64,000 bases of DNA from the NCBI GenBank assembly GCA_003249015.1, contig QBLS01000005.1, positions 157,251 to 221,250 on the forward strand, given 5' to 3'. The first letter of the stretch is position 1; the number at the start of each line of letters is the position of its first letter. Positions 16,647 to 25,816 of the stretch are shown here, one piece after another. The translations under genes were made by a program, and so were the position numbers. This DNA is from Pseudanabaena sp. (GTDB lineage Bacteria; Cyanobacteriota; Cyanobacteriia; Pseudanabaenales; Pseudanabaenaceae). The notes beneath the pieces are model-generated. The model ran no database searches. It saw nothing but the letters and a program-made list of their open reading frames with translations, and had not been told where the DNA came from.

Positions 16647-16718
16647 CTAGGGCAGAGCATTCCCAATGTGAGGCTGTTTATAAATTGGTGAATTGTGGCG
16701 GGAATGCTCTGCCCCTAC
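16647..16718. repeat. REP/MITE-like element, GGGCAGAGCATTCCC ends
   Basis: About 72 bases with inverted ends (CTAGGGCAGAGCATTCCC and GGGAATGCTCTGCCCCTAC) around a unique middle. Repeats with this end sequence are common in cyanobacterial intergenic DNA. It has no coding potential and sits just before the stop of the phosphomutase gene. Confidence 0.65.
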
Positions 16719-16731
16719 GACAAGATGCTAC

Positions 16732-18210
16732 TTAATTAAATTGTTCAGCCCAATTAGAAATCCAGTTGAGCGTTTTATGAACAATCTCAGGAGTTGCCGC
16801 TTCGCAGTAGAGACGCAATAGAGGTTCTGTGCCACTGAAGCGAATGAGAAGCCAACTTTGATCTTCTAAACGGAACTTAAAACCATCGGGAGCAGTGACA
16901 TCCACAACTCTGCGACCTGCAATTTCCGTAAGGGAAAATTGCTGAAGCGTACTTACCAACTTCTCTCTAGCCGCCATTCCTGACAGCTTCTTGTCGATGC
17001 GATCGTAATGAGAGACGAACTTAGTTTGTTGTTGGAGATTGCTGTAGAGTTTGCTCAGATCTTTTCCTGAAGTAGCGATCGCTTCTAGCACATACAAAGC
17101 TGACAGCAAAGCATCACGCTCTGGAATGTGACTGCCATAGCCAATTCCCCCTGACTCCTCGCCTCCCAAGAGACAAGGCACACCAGAGAGCATTCTCTCG
17201 GCAATGTACTTGTAACCAACGGGAGTTTCGTATACTGGCAAATCGAATAAAGCCGCAACTTTGGGCATTAAATCGGAACCGCTAATGGTTTTGATTAGTT
17301 CTCCTGTAAAGCCGCGATGTTGAGCCAGATGTTCGATCAAAATTGGAATCAAGATTTGCGAGCTTAAGAAATTACCTTCACTATCCACAGCCGCAATGCG
17401 ATCGGCATCCCCATCAAATACAAAGCCCACCAGAGTTTGATCAGGATGGTCACGGTGATAGGTTTTAATCTGGCGAAATAGCTCCGCAATATAGCGGGGA
17501 AGTGGCTCAGGCGCACCGCCTCCAAACAGGGGATCGGTGTCACCGTTGATTTCAATCAAGCTGGTTTGATCGGCGGCAGGCAGATCTAAAATTCTTGATA
17601 AACCACTGGCGGCGGTTCCATGCATCACGTCTGCAAAGACGGTCAACTTTCCCAAGGTGATCGCTTCTTTAATCGAGTCAATATTTACCTTGCCACGCAG
17701 AGCTTGGCAGTAGCTCGCCCAAGCATCGAAGGTGGTGATTTGTCCTTTTTGGGGACTTTCGTAAACGAAATCACCGCGCTCTAAAATAGCTTCCACCTTA
17801 GCAGTGACATCAGGGGATACGGAGCCACCAAATGCACCTTTAATCTTTAAGCCCGAATAGTTGGCGGGGTTATGACTTGCGGTAATTACCAAAGCACCTA
17901 AAGCCTTGCGATCGTAAGCCGCCCAACTAAAGGCAGGTGTCGGCGCAAAGCTGTCAGCGAGCAGGACATCAAACCCGATCGCAGCGACAGCTTCCGCAGT
18001 ACGTTGGGCAAAAGCTTCGGACATGAATCGGCGATCGTACCCCACAATAATTGTGTTATTGCCTAACTCGCCAAAGGTTTCGCGGAGGATATGAGCAGCG
18101 ATCGGTGCAACGGCAACTAGTCTTTCAAAGGTAAAGTCATCGGCAATGATGCCGCGCCAACCATCAGTGCCAAATTTTACGGGAGGATACAGTGGAAATT
18201 TGCCTTGCAT
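16732..18210 (-). CDS. Phosphoglucomutase/phosphomannomutase family protein
   Basis: 492 residues of the alpha-D-phosphohexomutase superfamily. The N-terminal substrate loop KFGTDGWRG, the phosphoserine loop VITASHNPANYSGLKIKG, the Mg-binding loop FDGDADR, the sugar loop GGEESGGIGYGSHIPERDA and the C-terminal phosphate loop RFSGTEPLLR are all complete, so it should be active. It interconverts hexose 1- and 6-phosphates, feeding glycogen or nucleotide-sugar synthesis; which sugar is preferred cannot be told from motifs. It is upstream of nothing obvious and reads in the same direction as pyrE with a repeat-filled gap. Confidence 0.92.
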   Translation of the reverse strand: MQGKFPLYPPVKFGTDGWRGIIADDFTFERLVAVAPIAAHILRETFGELGNNTIIVGYDRRFMSEAFAQRTAEAVAAIGFDVLLADSFAPTPAFSWAAYDRKALGALVITASHNPANYSGLKIKGAFGGSVSPDVTAKVEAILERGDFVYESPQKGQITTFDAWASYCQALRGKVNIDSIKEAITLGKLTVFADVMHGTAASGLSRILDLPAADQTSLIEINGDTDPLFGGGAPEPLPRYIAELFRQIKTYHRDHPDQTLVGFVFDGDADRIAAVDSEGNFLSSQILIPILIEHLAQHRGFTGELIKTISGSDLMPKVAALFDLPVYETPVGYKYIAERMLSGVPCLLGGEESGGIGYGSHIPERDALLSALYVLEAIATSGKDLSKLYSNLQQQTKFVSHYDRIDKKLSGMAAREKLVSTLQQFSLTEIAGRRVVDVTAPDGFKFRLEDQSWLLIRFSGTEPLLRLYCEAATPEIVHKTLNWISNWAEQFN

Positions 18211-18247
18211 AGGTTTTAAAATTTCTTTTTGGTAAAGTCTACCGTAA

Positions 18248-18319
18248 AGATGAGAGGCGGCGCGATGCGCCGCCTCTCATCTAATTCAAACTTGAGGCAG
18301 CGCGAAGCTCTACCTCAAG
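18248..18319. repeat. Two adjacent palindromes between pyrE and the phosphomutase
   Basis: First: 18248-18282, 16-bp arms AGATGAGAGGCGGCGC and complement with loop GAT. Second: 18291-18319, CTTGAGG...CCTCAAG, whose right arm includes the pyrE stop codon. Both can terminate pyrE transcription. Confidence 0.65.
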
Positions 18320-18878
18320 CTATTTTGTTTGCATAGGCTTGAATTTCGTCGATGGCAAATACAGAGCCAAACTCTAATCCTGATTTAGCGTATAGCTCAG
18401 CTCCCCCCTGCTTGCGATCAACTAGCGTCAAAATGCGATCGACCACATAGCCTGCATCGCGTAGTTTCTCGACCGCAAATAAAGCCGACTGCCCCGTGGT
18501 GACGACATCTTCCAGTACCACCACATTAGTATTTGGTTCCAAAACTGGCCCCTCAATCCAAGCCGCCGTCCCATGTCCCTTGGGTTGTTTACGGATGATC
18601 AAGGCAGGAATCGGTTTGTTTTCGTAGGCAGATACTACGCTCACAGCACTGACAATTGGATCGGCGCCTAAGGTCAGTCCAGCTACAGCCCCTGTCCCTT
18701 CAGGCAACATAGACAGCAGGACTTGCCCAGTCCATAGCCCACCAAATGGATGTAATGTCACCAACTTACCATTGATGTAATAGGTACTTTTTTGCCCAGA
18801 AGATAATGTAAAGTCACCACTCTTATAGGCGAGTCTACAAAATAGCTCTAACAATTTTTCGCGATTTGGATGTTCCAC
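18315..18878 (-). CDS. pyrE: Orotate phosphoribosyltransferase
   Basis: 187 residues of a type I PRTase. It has the PRPP-binding motif VVVLEDVVTTGQSALFAVEKL, the flexible-loop segment IRKQPKGHGT and the N-terminal FTLSSGQKSTYYINGK that orients orotate. It forms OMP from orotate and PRPP in de novo pyrimidine synthesis. It is alone rather than fused to pyrF. Start is GTG at 18876-18878. Confidence 0.95.
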   Translation of the reverse strand: MEHPNREKLLELFCRLAYKSGDFTLSSGQKSTYYINGKLVTLHPFGGLWTGQVLLSMLPEGTGAVAGLTLGADPIVSAVSVVSAYENKPIPALIIRKQPKGHGTAAWIEGPVLEPNTNVVVLEDVVTTGQSALFAVEKLRDAGYVVDRILTLVDRKQGGAELYAKSGLEFGSVFAIDEIQAYANKIA

Positions 18879-18945
18879 AATTTTTAAAAATTTTTAACTT
18901 TAATAACAAGCCAGAAAATGGCAGCAACAATCATTATGAAACCGA

Positions 18946-19118
18946 ATTTGAGTTTTTCAGCGCCGAAGGCGCTGAAAAACTCAAATACTCCCTTTCCCCC
19001 AAAGAAATAGACATATAAAACCAAGAATTAGACTTTGCGGCGCTTCGCGCCGCAAAGTCTAATTTTTCATAGGGAAGGGAGTAAGAGGATAGTAGCGGCG
19101 CATCGCGCCGCTACTATC
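18946..19118. repeat. Three tandem but unrelated palindromes
   Basis: 18946-18986 (19-bp arms, loop GAA), 19026-19064 (18-bp arms, loop TTC) and 19088-19118 (14-bp arms, loop ATC). All have a GCGC-NNN-GCGC centre, but the arm sequences differ completely from one another. They fill the gap between pyrE and the secreted protein at 19214. Confidence 0.75.
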
Positions 19119-19213
19119 TTCTAGGATTTCTAAAAATTTAGTTGACTAAGCCAGCAAATTTGGGCTGAATCTGCTACATTAGTCAGCGTCCAACCGTGAG
19201 GATGTGTATTTAT

Positions 19214-19669
19214 ATGAGTACTAGGTTCTCTTGGCTTGCTTCATCACTAGTTGCTGCCTCAGCGCTACTGGCTACTGGTGCTGCTTTTGCCGATCCCCTG
19301 CTCACCGATCAAGATCAATTTCCTCGAAACTTTCCTGCTACCTATCCACAGGTACAGAACAAAGTTTTGGATATTACCTCTGATCCTAATTTGCCTAATC
19401 CCTATATTCAAACTACGTTTAGGGATCAATGGATTGAGCGTCAATCTAATGCTCTTAGAGCAATTCATCGTGAAATGATGGATTTGCAAACTCTAAGTGA
19501 TGCGACTATTCGCACCCGTGATTTGCCAAGTTCCTACTGTTCTTCTTTGTTGAGTGAAGGATTTAATGCTTGTGCTGCGCCTGAAGAACCAGCACCTGTG
19601 GTTGCTCCTTTTAGAGCGCCAGCGGCAGCACCGATCACACCTGCAGCTCCCGTTCCCGCACTTTGGTAA
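19214..19669 (+). CDS. Secreted hypothetical protein, Ala/Pro-rich tail
   Basis: About 151 residues. A clear signal peptide (MSTRFSWLASSLVAASALLA, cleavage probably after AAFA) is followed by a hydrophilic domain with DQFPRNFPATYPQVQNKVLD and a helix IERQSNALRAIHREMMD, two cysteines near SYC and NAC, and an Ala/Pro tail (PAPVVAPFRAPAAAPITPAA). It is not a family I recognise. An in-frame GTG (19196) and ATG (19202) are open upstream; the ATG at 19214 gives the best signal peptide, though GAGG at 19198-19201 is 12 bases away. Probably periplasmic or outer-membrane associated. Confidence 0.7.
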   Translation: MSTRFSWLASSLVAASALLATGAAFADPLLTDQDQFPRNFPATYPQVQNKVLDITSDPNLPNPYIQTTFRDQWIERQSNALRAIHREMMDLQTLSDATIRTRDLPSSYCSSLLSEGFNACAAPEEPAPVVAPFRAPAAAPITPAAPVPALW

Positions 19670-19782
19670 TTGGCACCTTGGTAATTGTTTGAGTTACCCT
19701 ATTTAAGTTTTTTGTGTTGGGGTGTTTTTTGTGTTGATTTATAGATCTTGAGAGATGCTACTCGATAGCTCTCTTCCTTATC

Positions 19783-19811
19783 CGAAGGGCGGCGCAAAGC
19801 GCCGCCCTTCG
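19783..19811. terminator. 13-bp palindrome, GCGC-AAA-GCGC centre
   Basis: CGAAGGGCGGCGC and its complement, loop AAA, between the convergent secreted-protein and pentapeptide genes. Likely bidirectional terminator. Confidence 0.7.
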
Positions 19812-19823
19812 CTATTTTGGCTT

Positions 19824-20282
19824 TTACTTTAGGCAGTCTCGATTTGATGTTATGCCACTAGGCAAAATTGTTTTACAAAGCTTTGCTTTGGCAAGTTGTG
19901 ACTCTGAGACGATCGCACTGGTGAGATCGACTTCAGTCAAATTGGCATTATCGAGAATTGCGCCGCTCAAGTCAGCAAGTATCATTTTGGTGCGCTTAAA
20001 ATTGCCATAGCTGAGGTTTGCGCCTCTGAGGTTGGCACGACTCAAATTCGAGAAGGTGATGCTAGCTCCAGTTAATTTTGCTTTGCTGAGATTGGCATCT
20101 AGCAAATAGATGTAATCCAACTTGGCAACGGGTAAGTAGACATTGGCTAAGTCACAACCTTGGCAAAGTCTGGTGTTTTTTAATTGCAGAATTTGGCTTT
20201 GGTTAGCAGCCCACGCGGGGGCGGGAAACAAAAATAAGATGAGGATTGCGATCGCGAAAAAGATGCGGTATTTCGTAGCCAT
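19824..20282 (-). CDS. Secreted pentapeptide-repeat protein
   Basis: 152 residues with a signal peptide (FFAIAILILFLFPAPAWA, cleaved near residue 25). About 15 A(D/N)LxX-type pentapeptides follow, for example LDANLSKAKLTGASI, LSRANLRGANLSYGN and LSGAILDNANLTEVDL. These build a right-handed quadrilateral beta-helix. Cysteine pairs near CQGCD and at the C-terminus could form disulfides in the periplasm. Cyanobacteria carry many such proteins, mostly of unknown role. Confidence 0.85.
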   Translation of the reverse strand: MATKYRIFFAIAILILFLFPAPAWAANQSQILQLKNTRLCQGCDLANVYLPVAKLDYIYLLDANLSKAKLTGASITFSNLSRANLRGANLSYGNFKRTKMILADLSGAILDNANLTEVDLTSAIVSESQLAKAKLCKTILPSGITSNRDCLK

Positions 20283-20330
20283 ATCTCTCTGTAAATCTCT
20301 TGAAAATTTAATATGAAGTTGTAAGGCTTA

Positions 20331-20385
20331 ATCCAGAATAGACTTGAAAGCCTTGCTAAGCAAAGCTTTCAAGTCTATTCTGGAT
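20331..20385. terminator. 21-bp palindrome between pentapeptide gene and xthA
   Basis: Arms ATCCAGAATAGACTTGAAAG... (20331-20351) and 20365-20385, perfect, with a 13-base centre CTTGCTAAGCAAA. It lies nine bases after the xthA stop. Confidence 0.7.
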
Positions 20386-20394
20386 TTGAGAGCT

Positions 20395-21189
20395 TTAACT
20401 TTCTATAGTCACAATAACAGGAGTATGATCGCTTGGCTGTGTCAGCTTGCGCGGCTCAATATCGATCGCACAGGCTGTGGCTTTGTCGTAAAGCGGAGCA
20501 GTTAAAAAATGGTAGTCAATCCGCCAGCCACGATTGCGACTAAATCCACCAGAACGATAATCCCACCAGCTAAAGAATTCACCACCCGATTCAAACTTGC
20601 GAAATACATCTTTAAAACCAAGATCTAACACTGCAGCTAGGGTTTCTCGCTCGATATCAGTTGCCATGACTTTGCTTTCTCGACCCTTGGGATCATAGAT
20701 ATCAATATCGGCGATCGCCACATTAAAATCACCACAAATAAGAACATCAGAATTTTTGGCTAACAGAGCTTGTAAATATTCACGCAATAACTTTAGCCAG
20801 CGCAGCTTGTAAGCAAATTTTTCGCTATCTACCTCTGAGCCATTGGGAACATACATATTCACAATCTGTGTATTACCCAACTTGGCAGTAATGAGACGTT
20901 TTTGATCATCGAGGCTGGGATCGCTGATTTCGCCTAGTACAGAAGCAAATCCTACTTGAATATCTGCTAAAGGCGATCGCGAAATCATCGCGACCCCGTT
21001 ATAGGATTTTTGACCATAGATGTAAGTGTGATAGCCCAGATTGATAAAAGGCTCATGGGGAAAGTCTTGATCGACAACTTTTGTTTCTTGCAAGCACAAT
21101 ACATCTACATCAGGATTGGCTTGCAACCAGTTACAAACATGGTTAATTCGGGTGCGAACTGAGTTAACGTTCCAAGTAGCAATTTTCAT
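20395..21189 (-). CDS. xthA: Exodeoxyribonuclease III
   Basis: 264 residues of the exonuclease III/AP endonuclease family. Motifs: MKIATWNVNSVRTR, LCLQETKV (metal-binding Glu), NMYVPNGSE, ICGDFNVA (catalytic Asp-Asn), RIDYHFLT and the terminal QPSDHTPVIV with the catalytic Asp-His. It cleaves at abasic sites and removes 3' blocks in base-excision repair. Length is normal. It is divergent from the BolA gene. Confidence 0.95.
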   Translation of the reverse strand: MKIATWNVNSVRTRINHVCNWLQANPDVDVLCLQETKVVDQDFPHEPFINLGYHTYIYGQKSYNGVAMISRSPLADIQVGFASVLGEISDPSLDDQKRLITAKLGNTQIVNMYVPNGSEVDSEKFAYKLRWLKLLREYLQALLAKNSDVLICGDFNVAIADIDIYDPKGRESKVMATDIERETLAAVLDLGFKDVFRKFESGGEFFSWWDYRSGGFSRNRGWRIDYHFLTAPLYDKATACAIDIEPRKLTQPSDHTPVIVTIES

Positions 21190-21238
21190 GAAGGCTTAGG
21201 TGAAGATGCGATCAAAATTATATAGCTGTCGCTCCCTT

Positions 21239-21275
21239 GATTTTGAAAGCGGCACTTCGCGCCGCTTTCAAAATC
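21239..21275. repeat. 15-bp palindrome between xthA and bolA
   Basis: GATTTTGAAAGCGGC and its complement around ACTTCGC. It lies between divergent genes, so it is not at a transcript end, which argues that not all palindromes are terminators. Confidence 0.65.
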
Positions 21276-21327
21276 GCTGTACCGATATGGCACAATGTGG
21301 ACAACCGTTATATTTTGAGCCGATTCT

Positions 21328-21591
21328 ATGATTTCCCATAATCAAATCGCGGAACTAATCCGCAATGCCTTACCTGAAGCTAAAGTTCAGGTTGAAGATC
21401 CCAACCATGATGGACAACATTTTTCGGCGATCGTGGTTGCGGAGCAGTTTGAAGGTTTATCGATGATTAAGCAGCACAAACTGGTGTACGGTGCAATTCA
21501 AGAACATCTTGATACTGGCGCAATTCACGCCTTGCAACTCAAAACCTATAGCCTTTCACAATGGCAAAAGATGCAGGTTCAAGTTTTATAG
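21328..21591 (+). CDS. BolA family protein
   Basis: 87 residues, full-length BolA/IbaG fold. The helix-turn-helix-like signature FEGLSMIKQHKLVYGAI is followed by IHALQLKTYSLSQWQ. The conserved His of the signature (KQHKLVY) and another in DGQHFSAIVV could ligate a [2Fe-2S] cluster with a monothiol glutaredoxin partner. In cyanobacteria BolA is usually next to grxD; here it is followed by gap1 after a 240-base repeat-filled gap and no glutaredoxin is in view. Confidence 0.88.
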   Translation: MISHNQIAELIRNALPEAKVQVEDPNHDGQHFSAIVVAEQFEGLSMIKQHKLVYGAIQEHLDTGAIHALQLKTYSLSQWQKMQVQVL

Positions 21592-21607
21592 ACGATATAG
21601 CGTTGTG

Positions 21608-21666
21608 AGAGGCTTCGACTTCGCTCAGCCAGCCTATATTGCTGGCTGAGCGAAGTCGAAGCCTCT
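21608..21666. repeat. GGCTTCGAC inverted repeat, copy 2 (best copy)
   Basis: Perfect 26-bp arms (21608-21633 and 21641-21666; core GGCTTCGACTTCGCTCAGCC) with the 7-base loop CTATATT. The most complete copy of this family in the window. Confidence 0.8.
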
Positions 21667-21692
21667 GCACTAATTTCAAAATTAAAAATCAA

Positions 21693-21729
21693 AAAGGGTG
21701 AGGCGGCGCGAAGCGTCACCTCACCCTTT
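21693..21729. repeat. Palindrome upstream of gap1
   Basis: AAAGGGTGAGG...CCTCACCCTTT around GCGCGAAGCG; inner pairing is imperfect. It lies about 100 bases before the gap1 start. Confidence 0.6.
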
Positions 21730-21826
21730 GAGTGTGTGATCCCTAACAAAATTGGTTTTTTAGAATCTAATCGCCAAAAGCTGCGCTAGCATGATCGCCA
21801 AACCGCTATGACGCTGAATTAGGTAA

Positions 21827-22855
<1,029 letters not shown>

Positions 22856-22876
22856 ATTTAAGCGCCTTCGGCACTT

Positions 22877-22982
22877 AAAAATAAAGTTGCGGAGCTTTGC
22901 GCCGCAACTTTATTTTTTGTTTGCGCCGTAAAATAAAGAACTTTGATGGCGCGGCTTCGCTACGCCATCAAAGTTCTTTATT
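22877..22982. repeat. Two adjacent palindromes after gap1
   Basis: 22877-22917 (16-bp arms AAAAATAAAGTTGCGG and complement) and 22932-22982 (20-bp arms AATAAAGAACTTTGATGGCG and complement). The second ends 11 bases before the next start codon. Confidence 0.72.
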
Positions 22983-22993
22983 AAACAAAATAT

Positions 22994-24082
22994 ATGTCAA
23001 AAATTGGTGTCGGTATCATTGGAACGGGTTTTGGGCAGATTATTCACATTCCTGCTTTGCAGATTCACCCAGAGACAGAAGTTGTAGCGGTGTACCATCG
23101 CGATCGCCAAAAAGCAGAACAGATTGCCCATAAATTTGGCATTCCCCATGCTTGCGATCGCTTAGAAAATTTGCTAGCCCTGCCCGCAGTCGATGCGGTG
23201 ACGATATCTACGCCGCCGAGTTTTCACTATGAGCAAGCAAAAGCAGCGATCGCTGCAGGCAAGCATATTTTGCTCGAAAAGCCTGTGACAATGAATTTTC
23301 AAGAAGCTTGGGAGCTACATCAATTTGCTCAACAACAGCAAGTGATTACTGCCACAGATTTTGAGTTTCGTTGTGTTCCGCAATGGCAATACCTGAAGCA
23401 TTTATTAGACCAAAATCAGATTGGCAAAAAGCGATTAATTAAGATTGAATGGCTAGTACAGGGGCGGGCTAATCCAACACGAATCTGGAACTGGTACAGT
23501 CAAAAAAGTTATGGCGGCGGCGCATTGGGGGCGATCGGTTCCCATGCTTTTGACTATGTGCGTTGGCTATTTGGTGACATCAAAAGTCTGTGCGGACAAT
23601 TGAGTACCGCTATTACTGAGCGTCCCGATCTGGATGGAACTTTACGACCTGTGGATGTAGATGACACCTGCAATATTCTCTTAGAACTGGTCGATGGAAC
23701 TCCCTGTAATATCTCCCTCAGTACCGTTACCCATCGCGGTCGGGGGCATTGGCTGACGGTGTATGGCGAGAATGGAACTTTAGTTTTAGGAAGTTCTAAT
23801 CAAGCGGACTATGTACATGGATTTAGCTTGCGGCAGGGCAAACTTGATCGTTCGGAAATGGAAGTTGTAGCGGTTCCGTCGGAATATGAATTTGCTCAAA
23901 CCTACAGCGATGGGCGCTTGGCTCCTGTAATAGCTATTTGCGATCGCTGGGTAAAGGCGATCCGCACTGGTACACCGATGACTCCGAGCCTTTATGAAGG
24001 TGCATGGTCACAAAAATTGATGGATTTAACTCATGCCTCACACCAACAAAGGCGTTGGCTAGATGTGCCATCTAGTTTGTAG
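22994..24082 (+). CDS. Gfo/Idh/MocA family oxidoreductase
   Basis: 362 residues. N-terminal Rossmann domain (VGIIGTGFGQIIHIPAL; HYEQAKAAIAAGKHILLEKPVTMNF carrying the EKP motif) and a C-terminal substrate domain (about 125-345) with GGGALGAIGSHAFDYVRWLFGD holding the catalytic His. These enzymes oxidise or reduce sugars, inositol or bile pigments with NAD(P); biliverdin reductase BvdR is a relative but is shorter. The substrate cannot be assigned. Start ATG follows the palindrome by 11 bases. Confidence 0.87.
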   Translation: MSKIGVGIIGTGFGQIIHIPALQIHPETEVVAVYHRDRQKAEQIAHKFGIPHACDRLENLLALPAVDAVTISTPPSFHYEQAKAAIAAGKHILLEKPVTMNFQEAWELHQFAQQQQVITATDFEFRCVPQWQYLKHLLDQNQIGKKRLIKIEWLVQGRANPTRIWNWYSQKSYGGGALGAIGSHAFDYVRWLFGDIKSLCGQLSTAITERPDLDGTLRPVDVDDTCNILLELVDGTPCNISLSTVTHRGRGHWLTVYGENGTLVLGSSNQADYVHGFSLRQGKLDRSEMEVVAVPSEYEFAQTYSDGRLAPVIAICDRWVKAIRTGTPMTPSLYEGAWSQKLMDLTHASHQQRRWLDVPSSL

Positions 24083-24088
24083 AGATCA

Positions 24089-24167
24089 GGGCTTCGACAC
24101 TTCGACAAGCTCAGTGCAGTGCTTCGCTCAGCCAACGTATATTGTTGGCTGAGCGAAGTCGAAGCCC
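24089..24167. repeat. GGCTTCGAC inverted repeat, copy 3, with arm insertion
   Basis: GGGCTTCGAC is followed by an extra block related to it (ACTTCGACAAGCTCAGTGCA), then the usual GCTTCGCTCAGCCAAC, loop GTATATT and a full right arm ending GAAGTCGAAGCCC. The left arm is therefore longer than the right. Confidence 0.7.
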
Positions 24168-24191
24168 CTTTTTTCTCAGCTTAGACGGAAA

Positions 24192-24244
24192 CCAAATAAA
24201 TTTTTAAAAGTGTTGCGAAGTAATACTTTTAAAAATTTATTTGG
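24192..24244. terminator. 20-bp palindrome overlapping the hemY stop
   Basis: Arms CCAAATAAATTTTTAAAAGT (24192-24211) and 24225-24244 around GTTGCGAAGTAAT. The right arm contains the last two codons and the stop codon of hemY. Confidence 0.75.
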
Positions 24245-25715
24245 CTAAAAATTGCTCAATTTTAATAGCTTCCTGCAAGCTGCGCTTGATGCAGTCACCG
24301 AGGGCAACTCCACCAATAAAATTGGCGCTGATGTATAAACCTTGAGACTTTTGTAACTCCGCTTCCACGGTGGCGAGAAGTTGTAAATGCCCAATTTCAT
24401 ACTGCGGAATCGCCTTGTCCCATCGATGCACAGCGATCGCCTTGGGTTCTGCTTTGGTATCAGGACGAAGGATAGTTTTTTTCAAATCCTGATGCACAGC
24501 TTGGATAATTTCTGCCTCAGAAAGCTGTGCTAGGGCTGGATCTAAGGTGCCGCCGATGAAGTTGAGCAGTAGTTGCCAACCTTGGGGGGCGCGTCCTGCA
24601 AATAAACTCGATGACCAGATCGTACCGAGGGTGCGGACTCCTTCCGTACGCGGGATGAGGTTGCCAAAGCCCTGCATATCATAGGCAAATTCGGTTTTAG
24701 GGTAAGCCAGCACCACACAGGCAACGGTTGGATAAAAGATTTTGCGGAGGGCTTGGCTTGCCGATGGCAAATAGTCTTTTAATAAGTTGGCTGTCACATA
24801 GGCGGGGGTAGCCAGTACTACAGCACGGGACATGACCGTTTCTTCGCCCGTGGGGGTGTCAAACTTGGCGATGTAATGATCACCTTGCCGATCTAGCGAT
24901 CGCAAAGTCCATTGCTGTTTAACTGCTGTGCCTTGCGATCGCAGCTTAGTGGCGATCGCCTCTGGCAACATCTTAATCCCCTGTTTAAATGACCCTAGTT
25001 CACCTGCCTTGACCTTAGGCAGATCGGCATTTTTAGCCTTTTGAGCTTGGCGATCTTTACCTGATAAAATTGCACCTGCCACTAAGCCGCCATAATTATT
25101 TTCGAGGCGAAATATTTTGGCAAAAGCAGCCCTAGCACTTAGTCGCTTGGGATCACCTGCATATACTCCTGAAATAAACGGTGCTACCAAACGCGCCACC
25201 GCTTGCTTGCCCAACAGTCTGCTAAAGAACTGATCCACCGACTCTTCGCCAGCCATGGCGGGACGGGCAAAACCGATCGCCCCTAGTGCCAAGCGAATCT
25301 TGCTACCCCAATCCAATAATGGTGTGGCGATCGCGGCGGGGGGACTCATAGGCAAAGCGTTTAGTTTGCCCTTTAAAAATACAAAGCGCGGTAACTTGCC
25401 ATTGGCTAGCACCAATTGATCCTCAAGTCCCACATTGACTGCTAGGCGCAGCAGTTCGGGTGTGGGCTGAAAGCTATTAGGTCCTTCTTCCCAAAGATAG
25501 CCTTCGTCATTTTGTTTAGAGACGATTGCCCCACCAACGCGATCTTGCGCTTCAGCGACTAAAACCTGCCGATGCTGATTAATTGCCAAATCATAGGCGA
25601 TCGTCAAGCCTGAAATTCCTGCTCCCACCACAAGCACATCCAAAGTTTGCTCACCTGATGGGCGATCGGCTAATTGGTTCATATCGGATTGGGGGGAGGT
25701 CATAGGAAAACTCAA
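24237..25715 (-). CDS. hemY: Protoporphyrinogen IX oxidase, HemY type
   Basis: 492 residues of the FAD-dependent oxygen-requiring PPOX family. N-terminal dinucleotide-binding motif DVLVVGAGISGLTIAYDLA and EAQDRVGGAI, the WEEGPNSFQP segment, FISGVYAGDPKRLSARAAF in the middle, and the C-terminal FAD contact LYISANFIGGVALGDCIKR. It oxidises protoporphyrinogen IX to protoporphyrin IX, the branch point to heme and chlorophyll. Most cyanobacteria use the unrelated HemJ, so HemY marks a minority lineage. An upstream ATG is used (MSFPMTSPQSDMNQL); ATGs at residues 5 and 12 are also possible. Confidence 0.92.
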   Translation of the reverse strand: MSFPMTSPQSDMNQLADRPSGEQTLDVLVVGAGISGLTIAYDLAINQHRQVLVAEAQDRVGGAIVSKQNDEGYLWEEGPNSFQPTPELLRLAVNVGLEDQLVLANGKLPRFVFLKGKLNALPMSPPAAIATPLLDWGSKIRLALGAIGFARPAMAGEESVDQFFSRLLGKQAVARLVAPFISGVYAGDPKRLSARAAFAKIFRLENNYGGLVAGAILSGKDRQAQKAKNADLPKVKAGELGSFKQGIKMLPEAIATKLRSQGTAVKQQWTLRSLDRQGDHYIAKFDTPTGEETVMSRAVVLATPAYVTANLLKDYLPSASQALRKIFYPTVACVVLAYPKTEFAYDMQGFGNLIPRTEGVRTLGTIWSSSLFAGRAPQGWQLLLNFIGGTLDPALAQLSEAEIIQAVHQDLKKTILRPDTKAEPKAIAVHRWDKAIPQYEIGHLQLLATVEAELQKSQGLYISANFIGGVALGDCIKRSLQEAIKIEQFLAK

Positions 25716-25775
25716 TAGGCTTATAGCTTCAATCCTTTTAGTTTACAGCCCGTTAGGACTGCGAGTAATCCAGAT

Positions 25776-25816
25776 TAACCTTTAAAAGGGTGGCGTTGCC
25801 ACCCTTTTAAAGGTTA
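25776..25816. terminator. 19-bp palindrome overlapping the DUF2811 stop
   Basis: TAACCTTTAAAAGGGTGGC and its complement with a 3-base centre. The outer end of the right arm is the stop codon of the DUF2811 gene. Confidence 0.75.

Noticed and set aside
16544..16735. Plus-strand 63-codon frame beside the REP-like element
   Set aside because: It consists of palindrome and repeat sequence and ends in the neighbouring gene; no coding signal.
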